NCBI GenBank assembly: GCA_016235595.1 | Contig: JACRJX010000035.1 | Location: 49,814-113,813 of the forward strand | Direction of reading: 5' to 3' | Length of the DNA: 64,000 nucleotides | Origin: Verrucomicrobiota bacterium | GTDB taxonomy: Bacteria > Verrucomicrobiota > Verrucomicrobiia > CAIQCK01 | Shown here: positions 23,091-31,722 of the stretch, one piece after another | Layout of the letters: each line of letters opens with the position of its first letter | Numbering within the stretch: position 1 is the stretch's first letter | Made by a program: the position numbers and the translations under genes | The notes under the pieces: generated by a model | Databases searched by the model: none | The model's input: the letters and a program-made list of their open reading frames with translations, nothing else | Told to the model about the DNA's origin: nothing

Positions 23091-24800
23091 GTGAAATGGC
23101 TTCTCATCATTCTTTCCGTGATGACGCTTGCGGCAGGCGCAAGGGCCGACGTGACCGGCGCGGACGCCGTGGCGCACGACATCGAGTGGCAGATCAAGAA
23201 CCTCGGCGCTGATTCCACAGTGCTGCACGATCTGGCGATGCAGAGACTGGCGCGCTACGGCATGACGGCGGCCAACGCGTTGGTGCGCGCGCTGACAACC
23301 GCGCCGGCGGCGGCGTTGCCGCACGTGCGCGATCTGCTGACGCGCCTGCCATTGGGCAGCGCCGACGACCCGCCGGAAGTGGCCAAGACGCTGCAAAACT
23401 ACAACCAGCTGCAGGCCAGCAGCCGCCAGGAGGTCGGTTATCGGCTGACGGCGCTGCCGATCGAGAAATCCGCGCCCGCGCTCTTGCGCCTCATCGCCTA
23501 TGAGCCGCAGGAAACCGTCGCGTGGCAATTGGCGGTCCGGATGCGGCCGTGGGTGTCGAAGTGTCGCGCCACGATTCTCGCCGCGCATCTGCCGCCGCGG
23601 CCGGCGACGTTGCGCCTGCTGGCGTGGGCACAGCCCGACCGCGCCATCGAGCATATGGAACGGGCGTGGACGATGGCGCGTGAGCGGCAGAAAGCCGGCG
23701 CCGACGCTGATGCTGCCGCTTTGCTGAACCTCATCACCACAGAACTGACAACGCTGTATCGCGTGCAGAAGCGGTTCGACGCCATCGAGACCTGCTGGCG
23801 GCAGGTGGCGGACGAAACCAAGGATCCGAACGCCGCGTTGAGCCTGATGGCGTTGCTGATCGAACGCAACCAGCCGGAGCGGGTCGAGACGGAATGGAAA
23901 CGTTGCGCTGATTGGCTGGCCGGCGACTCGCGCGCCCTCTACCTGCTGGCTCGTGCCGCCGCGGCCCGTCACGACGAGCGACTGGAGAAGGATTTCATCG
24001 CGACGGCGCGATCCTTGTCGCCGCATGACCCGGAGCAGCATCTGTTCGTTGGCACTTATTTGATGCAACGGCGCTGGCTCGACCTGGCCGCCGGCGAGTT
24101 CCAACGCGTGCTGGAGATGGTGGGCGCTGATGAGCGGGATCGGGCATTCGAAATCACCGCGCGGCTGCGGCTGGCTGACATCCACTCCCATCGGCGCCAG
24201 CCCGACAAGGAAGCGGAACAACTGGACACGGCCCTTCACCTTTACAAGCTGTTCGAAGAGCGAAGCGGCGGCGGTGGGGTCATCGCTGACCAGATCAACA
24301 ACCTCAAGTGCCGCCTGTTGCTGCTCAATGCCAATCGCTTCGGCAAGACCGGCAATTTCGCCGCCCAGGAGAAGGCACTGCGCGAGACACTCAAGCTCAC
24401 ACCCAACCACCCCGACGCCGTGATCGCGCTGGTGGAACTGCTGCGCAAACGCGGCACGACGCGGGAAGCTGCGGAACTGGTCAGAACCTCCAGTGAGTTT
24501 TATCGCGCCCGCATCGCCGAACAACCCGACGACTCCGAAGGTTACAACAACCTCGCCTGGCTGCTGGCCAACACCGACACCAGTCTTGAAGAGGCCCGGA
24601 AGCTTTCGCAAAAATCACTGGAGATTCAGCCCAACACCGCCGCTTATCTCGACACACTGGCGGAGATCCATCTGCGCCTCGGCAAGTCTGCGCAAGCCGT
24701 CGAGTTTCAAAAACAGGCCATCGAGCTGGAGCCGGAGAGCCTCGATCTGGTCGAGCGGCTGAAGAAGTTCGAAGCGGCCGCCGCGAAAGCCAAGCCGTGA
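23091..24800 (+). CDS. Exported TPR-repeat protein, first gene of a three-gene envelope operon
   Basis: A 569-residue exported protein. The frame is open far upstream, but the biological start is the GTG at 23091, which gives the signal peptide VKWLLIILSVMTLAAGARA. An N-terminal helical region (about 20-180, HEAT-like pairs such as LHDLAMQRLARYGMTAANALVRAL) is followed by TPR units: LYLLARAAAARHDERLEKDFI, QHLFVGTYLMQRRWLDLAAGEFQRVL, HPDAVIALVELLRKRGTTREAAEL and the C-terminal TAAYLDTLAEIHLRLGKSAQAVEFQKQAIEL. The last part (EGYNNLAWLLANTDTSLEEA) is a classical TPR of long-protein type. Its stop overlaps the next start (GTGA), so the genes are translationally coupled. Probably a periplasmic scaffold; function unknown. 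Confidence 0.8.
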   Translation: MKWLLIILSVMTLAAGARADVTGADAVAHDIEWQIKNLGADSTVLHDLAMQRLARYGMTAANALVRALTTAPAAALPHVRDLLTRLPLGSADDPPEVAKTLQNYNQLQASSRQEVGYRLTALPIEKSAPALLRLIAYEPQETVAWQLAVRMRPWVSKCRATILAAHLPPRPATLRLLAWAQPDRAIEHMERAWTMARERQKAGADADAAALLNLITTELTTLYRVQKRFDAIETCWRQVADETKDPNAALSLMALLIERNQPERVETEWKRCADWLAGDSRALYLLARAAAARHDERLEKDFIATARSLSPHDPEQHLFVGTYLMQRRWLDLAAGEFQRVLEMVGADERDRAFEITARLRLADIHSHRRQPDKEAEQLDTALHLYKLFEERSGGGGVIADQINNLKCRLLLLNANRFGKTGNFAAQEKALRETLKLTPNHPDAVIALVELLRKRGTTREAAELVRTSSEFYRARIAEQPDDSEGYNNLAWLLANTDTSLEEARKLSQKSLEIQPNTAAYLDTLAEIHLRLGKSAQAVEFQKQAIELEPESLDLVERLKKFEAAAAKAKP

Positions 24801-26815
24801 TCACCACTTCTTACGTCATGCGCCTGACCCAACACACCTTCCGCATCACGCCTCTGTTCGTGCTCGCTGCCCTCATCGTGTTCGCACCGGGCTGCGCCGC
24901 CGCCGAGCCGGCACCGTCGCGCGAGCTTGCTTTCAAACAACAGCACCTGCGCGAGCGTTACGAGGAGATCGAGCAACAGCTCGCGCGACTTGGCGAGCTG
25001 CTCGCCGCCAGCGATCCCAACGGCGCCGCCAGCGTCCAGGCTGCGCTCAAAGCTTCCCGCGATGGCGCCGTGCTGTCGGGATTGCAGGAGGTCATCCAGT
25101 CGTTGCTGGTGAGCCAGACCAAGACCGCCACCGAACGCCAGACGCGCGTGGTTGAGCAACTCCAACGCGTGCTCCAGTTGTTGCAGGGCCAGGAGCTGTC
25201 GTGGGAGGAGTTGCAGAAGCGGCTCGCCAACCTTCAACAGTTGCGCGACACGCTCCAGAAACTCATCGAGCGCCAACAGAAGCTCGAACAGCAGTCTGGC
25301 GAAGCAATGAAAAGCGAGGCCGACGGCAAACACGCCGATCCCGCCGCCCTCGACAAGCAAAAGAGCGAGCAGGCCGCCACGCGCGGCGACACGGAAAAAA
25401 CCGCCGCCGACACCAAGCAGCCCGACAAGTTTCCTCCCGACACCGTGGATCCCAAGGCGATGGGCCGCGCTGCCAGCGAAATGCAGAAGGCCGAGCAAGC
25501 CCTCGGCGAACGCAAGCCCGCCGACGCCAACGCCCACCAGCAACAGGCGCTCGACGAACTCCAGGCCACCATCGGCCAGCTTCAGCAGCGTCTCGAAGCC
25601 GAGAAAGCCGCGCAGGCGGAACGGATGCGCTCGGAGCTCAAGGACGGCCTCAAGGCGATGCTCGAAAAACAGAAGACCGTCACCGCCGCCACCGCCGCGC
25701 TCGACAAGCAGATCGAGCCGAAGAAATCGCCGCCGCGCGAAGCCGCGCTCAAGGCCGCCGGACTTGCCGCTGACGAAGCCACGCTCGCCGACCGCAGCGA
25801 GGCTCTCAACAAGAAGCTTCGCGACGACGGCACCACTGCCGTATTTGGCCAGGTGTTGCAGCAGACCGCCAACCTGCTCCGCGACGCGGACGCGCGATTG
25901 AAGAAAGTCCAAACCGGCGCGCCAGTGCAGGAGACGCAGAAGCTGGCCGAAATGAATTTTCAGGAACTGCTCGAAGCGTTGCAGGAAGAGGAGGCGCGTC
26001 GCGCCGCGGCTGGTGGAGGCGGCGGCGGTGGTGGCGGAGGCATGTCGAAGATCATGCTGTTGCCGCCGGCGGCTGAGTTGAAGATGCTCCGCATGTTGCA
26101 GGACCGCGTCAACCGCGGCACCCGCTTGCTCGATGAGGATCGCGCCGGCCGCGAGAAGCCCACGCCGCAGGAAACCGCCGCCGCCAAACAACTCAGCCAG
26201 CGCGAGAAGGAAGTCGGCCAGACCACCGACGCGCTACGCAAGAAGTGGGCCGAACTCTCCGCGCCCCGCCCAGCCGCCGGCCCCGGTGATCCGACCGCCA
26301 CCGACCCGCTCAAGGAATACATGGCGAAGACGCTGCAAGATGCCCGCAACCCGCTCTCGCCAATCGTCGGCGACATGCGCACCGTCGAGGACCAGCTTGG
26401 CCAGACGGTCACCGGCAAGCCGACGCAAACGGTGCAGACCAAGATCATCCGCAGCCTCAACGAACTGATCGCCAAGGCCCAGCAAGCGCAGTCACAGGCC
26501 GCGGCCATGCCGCAGCTGCGCCGCAAACAGCCAGCCAAGCAACCCGAAGCATCTCCGCAGCAGGCGCAGGGCAACAAACAACCATCCAGCCCCGCGACGG
26601 TCTCGACGCTGCCGTCTGGCGCCGCCGCTGCTGCCGCCAAGCTCCACAAGATTTATGGCGGCAGCGATTCCGACGCGTGGGGCAAACTGCCGCCGGAGGC
26701 GCGCGAGAAGTTCCTGCAAACGTTGAAGGACAAATTCCCCGACCGGTACGAGCAGATCCTCACGGAGTATTTCAAACAACTCTCCACCTCCAAACCGCCG
26801 GCAGGTACGAAATGA
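24797..26815 (+). CDS. Long coiled-coil envelope protein with polyglycine linker, function unknown
   Basis: A 672-residue exported protein. The GTG at 24797 overlaps the previous stop by 4 nt; an ATG at 24818 is the other possible start. After a signal peptide (TPLFVLAALIVFAPGCAAA, not a clear lipobox) almost the whole protein is charged, Gln/Glu/Lys/Ala-rich coiled coil (RERYEEIEQQLARLGELL, QKLIERQQKLEQQ, MQKAEQALGERKPAD). A run of ten glycines at about 407-416 interrupts it. The C-terminus ends in a compact motif, AWGKLPPEAREKFLQTLKD followed by FPDRYEQILTEYFKQLS, of a kind I associate with PVC proteins related to BatB/DUF4175; that link is an inference. The ATG of the next gene's longer frame overlaps this stop. 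It may span the periplasm. Confidence 0.75.
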   Translation: MITTSYVMRLTQHTFRITPLFVLAALIVFAPGCAAAEPAPSRELAFKQQHLRERYEEIEQQLARLGELLAASDPNGAASVQAALKASRDGAVLSGLQEVIQSLLVSQTKTATERQTRVVEQLQRVLQLLQGQELSWEELQKRLANLQQLRDTLQKLIERQQKLEQQSGEAMKSEADGKHADPAALDKQKSEQAATRGDTEKTAADTKQPDKFPPDTVDPKAMGRAASEMQKAEQALGERKPADANAHQQQALDELQATIGQLQQRLEAEKAAQAERMRSELKDGLKAMLEKQKTVTAATAALDKQIEPKKSPPREAALKAAGLAADEATLADRSEALNKKLRDDGTTAVFGQVLQQTANLLRDADARLKKVQTGAPVQETQKLAEMNFQELLEALQEEEARRAAAGGGGGGGGGGMSKIMLLPPAAELKMLRMLQDRVNRGTRLLDEDRAGREKPTPQETAAAKQLSQREKEVGQTTDALRKKWAELSAPRPAAGPGDPTATDPLKEYMAKTLQDARNPLSPIVGDMRTVEDQLGQTVTGKPTQTVQTKIIRSLNELIAKAQQAQSQAAAMPQLRRKQPAKQPEASPQQAQGNKQPSSPATVSTLPSGAAAAAAKLHKIYGGSDSDAWGKLPPEAREKFLQTLKDKFPDRYEQILTEYFKQLSTSKPPAGTK

Positions 26816-26880
26816 GCTTGAGGGCTTTGACAGGGAGGAAAGTGAAAGAGGATGCAAGGATGCAGGGAATGCAGGGGAGC

Positions 26881-28041
26881 ATGAAGTCTCTGTGTTGGGT
26901 CTCCGCCGTTCTCTCCGCGTTGGCCCTCACTCTCGCTTCACCAAGCCACGCCGCCACCGTCCGGCTGCGCGACGGTTCGGAGCGTGTCGTCGAACCTGCC
27001 GCATTTTCATCTCTCGCCGTCGCGTCGGTCGAGGAACTCCGCCTGGCTGATCCGCCACCGCCCAACCGCTGGCGGCTTGGCTTCCTCGTGCAAACCGCCG
27101 CGGGAGATTCGCTCCGCACCGAGCGGCTGCGGCTTCGAGACGACCGGCTGCTGGTGGAAACGCCGTTCACCGGCCTTGCGGAATTGCCGCTGAGCGCCGC
27201 ATCAGTGATCTGGTTCATGCCACCGGGCACGATGTCGGAGGCGATGCGGCGCGAGATTCAGCAACTGGCAGCCAGCCACCTGCGACAGGACGCGCTCTTC
27301 GTGCGCAAAGCGGGCGAGTGGGTGCGGCTCGATGGCGTGCTGCAATCACTCGACGAGAAGCGCGTCGTTTTTCGCTGGCAGGAAAACGAACGGGAGGTGC
27401 CGCTCAAACTCGCCGGCGCGCTCGTGCTCGCCGCCAGCCAGCCGCCCTCGACGCCGCGCGAGAAACTCACCGCCCTTTATGGCCGCGACGGCTCACGCCT
27501 TGTCGGTGAGTTGCGCGCGTTCACTTCAGACTCAGTGACGTTTGACACACCATCGCTCGGCCCGGCAACCGTGCCGCTCGATGGCGTGGCGGTCGTGGAC
27601 GCCCTTTGGGGACGCAGCATATTCGTGAGCGAACTGGAACCGGCCACCGTCAACGAGGCCGGGTGGTTCGGCACGCGCTTCCCATGGCGGCGTGACGCGA
27701 GCGTTTCCGGCCAGCCGCTCACGCTGCGCGGCCGCACATTCGAGCGCGGCCTCGGCGTTCACTCGCGCTCATCGCTGGTCTACCCGTTGGATAAGAAATT
27801 CTCGCTGCTTACCGGTGTGATCGGCCTCGACGACGATGGCGGCAAGGCCGGCCGTGTGCACTTCATCGTGCGCGGCGACGGCCGGGAACTGTTCCGCGCC
27901 ACCCTGGGCGGCACGGACGATCCAAAGCCGCTGCGCACCGCCGTCACCGGTGTGGAACGGCTGGAACTGCTGGTGGATTTCACCCGCAATGAAGACACCG
28001 GGGATCGCGCCGACTGGGCCGACCTGCGGCTGGTCCGCTGA
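26881..28041 (+). CDS. Exported protein with C-terminal NPCBM/NEW2 carbohydrate-binding domain
   Basis: A 386-residue secreted protein. The ATG at 26881 has AGGGGAGC immediately upstream and opens a signal peptide (MKSLCWVSAVLSALALTLASPSHA); an ATG at 26812, overlapping the previous stop, is the alternative. The middle part consists of repeated short beta segments (ATVRLRDGSERVVEPAAF, RLVGELRAFTSDSVTFDT) like those that encode 'cost-of-property' sheets in PVC exported proteins. The last 135 residues are a clear NPCBM domain: PLTLRGRTFERGLGVHSRSSLVYPL, GVIGLDDDGG, VHFIVRGDGRELFRA and VERLELLVDFTRNEDTGDRADWADLRL. This domain binds galactose-type sugars or glycans. Third gene of the operon begun by the TPR protein. 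Confidence 0.82.
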   Translation: MKSLCWVSAVLSALALTLASPSHAATVRLRDGSERVVEPAAFSSLAVASVEELRLADPPPPNRWRLGFLVQTAAGDSLRTERLRLRDDRLLVETPFTGLAELPLSAASVIWFMPPGTMSEAMRREIQQLAASHLRQDALFVRKAGEWVRLDGVLQSLDEKRVVFRWQENEREVPLKLAGALVLAASQPPSTPREKLTALYGRDGSRLVGELRAFTSDSVTFDTPSLGPATVPLDGVAVVDALWGRSIFVSELEPATVNEAGWFGTRFPWRRDASVSGQPLTLRGRTFERGLGVHSRSSLVYPLDKKFSLLTGVIGLDDDGGKAGRVHFIVRGDGRELFRATLGGTDDPKPLRTAVTGVERLELLVDFTRNEDTGDRADWADLRLVR

Positions 28042-28062
28042 TCGCGGCGGCGTCCGACCTGC

Positions 28063-30699
28063 TTACTTGATCAACACCGCGTCGCCGGCTTCAAGTGCCA
28101 GACGATGCTCGCGGCCCTTCCAGTGCAACGTGGCGGTCTGCCTCGAGGGCGTGGCGTTGACCGCGATGACGGCCTCGCTGCCGTCGGGCGCGCGCCAGGC
28201 GTTGTGTTGGACCGCAGAAATGGCAGAAATGGTTGAGAGGGCTGACCTGCCGTGCCAGGCGATTGTCCCAGCCTCCAGTTTCGGCAGATGCAGCATGCGG
28301 CCGAATTGGAGATAAGGCCGTCCTTCGCCGTGGTAAAGCTCCACCCATCGCTTCATCAGCTTGTGATCGGGCGGCGTGTTGGAGCAGATGGCGTTACGCG
28401 TCGTGCCGTCCGGGAGCACTTCTTCCAGTGTCATGTCATCCACCCACGCTTTCGCCTTGCCTTCGATGTGGATCATGATGCGAAGCATCGTCGCGTCCTC
28501 CGGCACTGTAAACTGCGCTGATCTGCGCGTCCAACCCGCGCCAGCCGCTGGAAACTCGAGCCGGCCACCTGTGCCTGTGCCGCTGAGTCCCGCCTTGAAA
28601 ACGCCAAAGTTGACACCGCACCGTTTCGCCATCGAGTCCGTCTTCAGCCACGCGCTGAGACAGTATTTCTTGCCCGCGACCAGGCCGTCGCCAGCCGTGA
28701 CGTTCTGCGAGACCTGCACGACATCGCTGTCGGCCGCGTTCTCCAGCCGCAGACTCGCCACGCCGTTGTGCTTCTCGGCCCCATCGCGATAGGCCTTACC
28801 GTTCCACACCCGCCCTTGGTAGCCGTGCAGATGTTCCCAACCGGCGAAGAAGCTGCGCGTGCTGTTGGTTTCCTCAAAACCGCCGTTGGACAACGCCAGC
28901 TCTCCGACACGCATCGACGGCACGAGGTGCGGCATTTGGCCATTGGCGAAACAGTAGGCCGCCATCGCCGTGTCGCCCGCGTGCGGGTTGCTCTGAAACG
29001 TTGGCAGAAACTCGTGATAGAGGTAGTTGAACACCGACGCCGGCTCGCGCGGCGCTTCGCAGTCGCGGTAATCCTGGATGCCGACGAGATGGTTGAACCG
29101 CTCATTCGGTTCCTCGACGCACACAACCGAATCACGTTCGATCTTCCGGCACGCGGCGGCCATCGTGCGCAGTTGTTTCGTGAAGACATCCGTCATCCAC
29201 AGCCCCGGCCCCGGTGAATGCGCATGCTCGCGGCTGTAGCAGAACGGGAATCCACCGCCCACAACCTGGTCCACTTGGATCATCTCGCAACCACGCCGGG
29301 CCAACGGCACGCAAATGTCGTTGTTCCACCATCGGATCGTCCAAGGATCGCCGGGACACATGGTGGCCGTGTCGCCGCCGCTAAGCCAGCTCGGCGTGCG
29401 GATGTACATCTTGCCGTCGCGCTGGTGCACGGCATGCGGCCGCCCCACTTCATCGAACCGTTTGCGGTCGTCCCAGTAGAAACTGCCGTCATCCTGCTTG
29501 CGATACATGAGCGTCCAGTGATAACCCGACGGCCACGGGAATGCGTGGCAGCCGATCACGCGCGACCGCGCCACGAGGTTCGTGAACTGTTCATCCGACG
29601 GGAACAAGGGAAAGTAATCCGGCGTCACCCAACTCCCGACCTTTTCCCAACCCCAATAGGCCGTGATCAGCGGCATGTCGGGAAAATTCTTCTTCCAATA
29701 ATCGGCGAGCCACTTCTCGATGCGCGCCGGCTGCGCGAGCCACTCGCGCCCGAAACGCACCATCGCCGGGCCGTCTTTCATCCACGAGGGGATGTCCCGC
29801 CGCTTCGCGTAAGGCGTTGCGCACCACGGTTGCCGCAATGCCCATTCCTTGTAGATGTCGGCCGCGTCGCGCCAGTCGGTCGGCATCGCCTTGTCGGCGC
29901 TCGCGAACGTCGTCATCACCACGTCGAAATCCATTGTATAGGTCTTCGAGGCGAAACAGTGCGGATTCCAATCCATTTCGATGCCTTCCGCCGTGCGCCG
30001 CATCTCGAAATCCTTCGGGTAGCCTTTGCCGTCGTAGGCCGCCATGTAGAACCCAGCGAGATCGTCGTAGTAACACCCGAACTGCGCCGCCAAGCTGCCC
30101 GGCTGCCGTCCATAGGCGCGCGAACCAACCTTCATCGCGCCCGGCTTGCGGATGACGCCGCCTTTGGTGTGTCCAAACACTGCCGCATCATTCTCCACGC
30201 TCGCGCCCAGCGGCGCGCGCAGCGTCACGAACGGGAACTGTACCTCCTCCAACACCAGCGCGTCGGGAATCCTGGCCGTGAGCCGCCAGCGCACGAGCGG
30301 ATCGCCCGTCTTCACGCTCGCCGTGCATGTCACATGGACCGGCCATTCACCCAACCCGTCGTAGGTGAGCGTGGCCACGCCGCGTTTCAGATCGGCTGAG
30401 AAGCTCTTCGCATCGCCGCTGGATAGAAAAAACCTCTTGCCGCCAGCATCGGCCTTCGTCGAGAACGCAAGGGTGAACAAACGGGACATCTTCTGCGCGG
30501 CGGCGAACTCCTGACGGCTCGCGTTATCCACGAGCGAAACCACGGCGCCTTTTTCGGCCTTGCTGAGCTCGATCGTGAGCCGATCATTGCGCAAAACCAC
30601 GCGCGCCGGGTCGTCCTTCAGGGCGGGATTCCCGGCGGCATTCAGCGGCAAACAGGCGAATACCAGCGAACCAACGACGAAAGATGTGAGGCATTTCAT
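28063..30699 (-). CDS. Large exported glycoside-hydrolase-like protein with a C-terminal carbohydrate-binding-like domain
   Basis: An 878-residue exported protein; signal peptide MKCLTSFVVGSLVFACLPLNA. Residues about 30-270 form a beta-sandwich resembling the N-domain of GH clan D/GH31-type enzymes. Residues 300-600 look like a TIM-barrel hydrolase: candidate catalytic acids are D477 (MIQVDQVVGGG) and E529/E530 (VCVEEPNERF), with aromatic strands LITAYWGWEKVGS and CHAFPWPSGYHW. Residues about 604-770 (LSNGGFEETNS ... GWTRRSAQFTVPEDATMLRIMI ... KAWVDDMTLEE) match the CBM4/9-like fold. The overall architecture fits the uncharacterised DUF6259 family, as I recall it. It stands alone between divergent genes. 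Polysaccharide cleavage is plausible but unproven. Confidence 0.75.
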   Translation of the reverse strand: MKCLTSFVVGSLVFACLPLNAAGNPALKDDPARVVLRNDRLTIELSKAEKGAVVSLVDNASRQEFAAAQKMSRLFTLAFSTKADAGGKRFFLSSGDAKSFSADLKRGVATLTYDGLGEWPVHVTCTASVKTGDPLVRWRLTARIPDALVLEEVQFPFVTLRAPLGASVENDAAVFGHTKGGVIRKPGAMKVGSRAYGRQPGSLAAQFGCYYDDLAGFYMAAYDGKGYPKDFEMRRTAEGIEMDWNPHCFASKTYTMDFDVVMTTFASADKAMPTDWRDAADIYKEWALRQPWCATPYAKRRDIPSWMKDGPAMVRFGREWLAQPARIEKWLADYWKKNFPDMPLITAYWGWEKVGSWVTPDYFPLFPSDEQFTNLVARSRVIGCHAFPWPSGYHWTLMYRKQDDGSFYWDDRKRFDEVGRPHAVHQRDGKMYIRTPSWLSGGDTATMCPGDPWTIRWWNNDICVPLARRGCEMIQVDQVVGGGFPFCYSREHAHSPGPGLWMTDVFTKQLRTMAAACRKIERDSVVCVEEPNERFNHLVGIQDYRDCEAPREPASVFNYLYHEFLPTFQSNPHAGDTAMAAYCFANGQMPHLVPSMRVGELALSNGGFEETNSTRSFFAGWEHLHGYQGRVWNGKAYRDGAEKHNGVASLRLENAADSDVVQVSQNVTAGDGLVAGKKYCLSAWLKTDSMAKRCGVNFGVFKAGLSGTGTGGRLEFPAAGAGWTRRSAQFTVPEDATMLRIMIHIEGKAKAWVDDMTLEEVLPDGTTRNAICSNTPPDHKLMKRWVELYHGEGRPYLQFGRMLHLPKLEAGTIAWHGRSALSTISAISAVQHNAWRAPDGSEAVIAVNATPSRQTATLHWKGREHRLALEAGDAVLIK

Positions 30700-30706
30700 A
30701 GGTTAA

Positions 30707-30712
30707 ATTTTA
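30707..30712 (-). promoter_or_regulatory. -10-like hexamer TAAAAT before the 878-residue exported protein gene
   Basis: On the minus strand TAAAAT ends 7 nt before the ATG at 30699, within a locally AT-rich patch unusual for this GC-rich window. No Shine-Dalgarno is present. The opposite gene at 30820 is divergent, so this is the promoter side of both. Confidence 0.45.
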
Positions 30713-30819
30713 TTGTGGCTTTTAGCCGCCGGAAGCGCGAGCGTAAACGCGATTCCGCTTTCCTGCTATATGAGCAGATTGCGGTGAACGAACTTTCAAG
30801 TAGAGTAATCAGAATCGTT

Positions 30820-31659
30820 ATGAAACACATTTTGAATCAGTTGGTCCAGCTGCAAGAGCTGAATTTTGCGTTGTCAGAACAAAAGGCGTCAAACCCGGAA
30901 GCGCGGCTGACGCAGCTTGAGGAATCCATCAACAAACTTGTGGAGAAACTGCCGGAGGACATCTCCAGCCGTTACTTGCGCATGCACCAACGCGCGCCGC
31001 TGGTGGTGGTGCCTATCGGCCAAAACAACACCTGCACCGGCTGCGGCATAGCAGTGCCGGTTGCGCTCGTCAATGAGGTGCACAAGTCAGAACAGATCCA
31101 TTCCTGCGAGAACTGCGGCCGGTTCCTCTACTACCAGGAAAACTCACCCCGGCGTGTGCCGAAGGCGCCCGGCGCCAAGGTTGAACTGCCGTCCGGCATC
31201 GCGCGGTTCTCGGACGTGGCGCTGATGCTGCCCAAGCTGGCCGCCAGCAGCCGTGATGACGCCGTCAAGGAACTGGCCGCGCTGATGGCAGCGCAGGGAT
31301 TTGTCGAGGATGGCGATCGATTGACGGAATTGGCGCTGCGACGCGAGTCCATGATCAGCACGGCGGTGGAAAGCGGTCTGGCTTTCCCGCACGTGCGCAA
31401 CGTCGAGGGTGGCAGCCTGACGTTCGCCCTCGGCCTGAAGGAAAGCGGTTTGAAGTTCGGCTCGCCTGACGGCGAGACGACGAAGATCGTCTTCTTCATC
31501 GTCATTCCAACGCCGGCGAGCGCATTTTACCTGCGATTGCTTGCGGGACTGGTCAACACGTTCCGCACAGCCAAAGCCCGCAACGCGTTGCTCAAGTGCA
31601 CCACGCCGGAGAAGATGTGGCAGACGCTGACCTCGCTCACCAGCGAGACGATCTCCTGA
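30820..31659 (+). CDS. Zinc-ribbon/PTS EIIA (PtsN-type) fusion protein
   Basis: A 279-residue cytoplasmic protein. The ATG at 30820 (MKHILNQLVQLQEL) is chosen because it begins the coiled-coil helix; upstream codons are in frame but meaningless. Residues 1-60 form a coiled coil (LQELNFALSEQKASNPEARLTQ) and residues 60-105 a four-cysteine zinc ribbon (C72, C75, C96, C99) of the zf-RING_7/DUF164 type. Residues about 128-275 are a fructose-type EIIA domain: MISTAVESGLAFPHVRN gives the phosphorylatable histidine H191, and IVFFIVIPTPASAFYLRLLAGLVNTFR is the standard later segment. No permease or EIIB gene is near, so the domain is probably regulatory (nitrogen-PTS-like). The fusion is unusual. Confidence 0.85.
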   Translation: MKHILNQLVQLQELNFALSEQKASNPEARLTQLEESINKLVEKLPEDISSRYLRMHQRAPLVVVPIGQNNTCTGCGIAVPVALVNEVHKSEQIHSCENCGRFLYYQENSPRRVPKAPGAKVELPSGIARFSDVALMLPKLAASSRDDAVKELAALMAAQGFVEDGDRLTELALRRESMISTAVESGLAFPHVRNVEGGSLTFALGLKESGLKFGSPDGETTKIVFFIVIPTPASAFYLRLLAGLVNTFRTAKARNALLKCTTPEKMWQTLTSLTSETIS

Positions 31660-31722
31660 CCCGTTACGGGCCGACGTTCAACTTCGCGCGCGCCTCCGCG
31701 ACGTTCATCACGTCCAGCGGCA

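Noticed and set aside
28200..28245. Repeated CAGAAATGG in the 878-residue protein gene, giving STISAISAV
   Set aside because: It stays in frame in a loop near the C-terminus; it could be a short repeat expansion, but two copies of nine bases do not support a separate feature.
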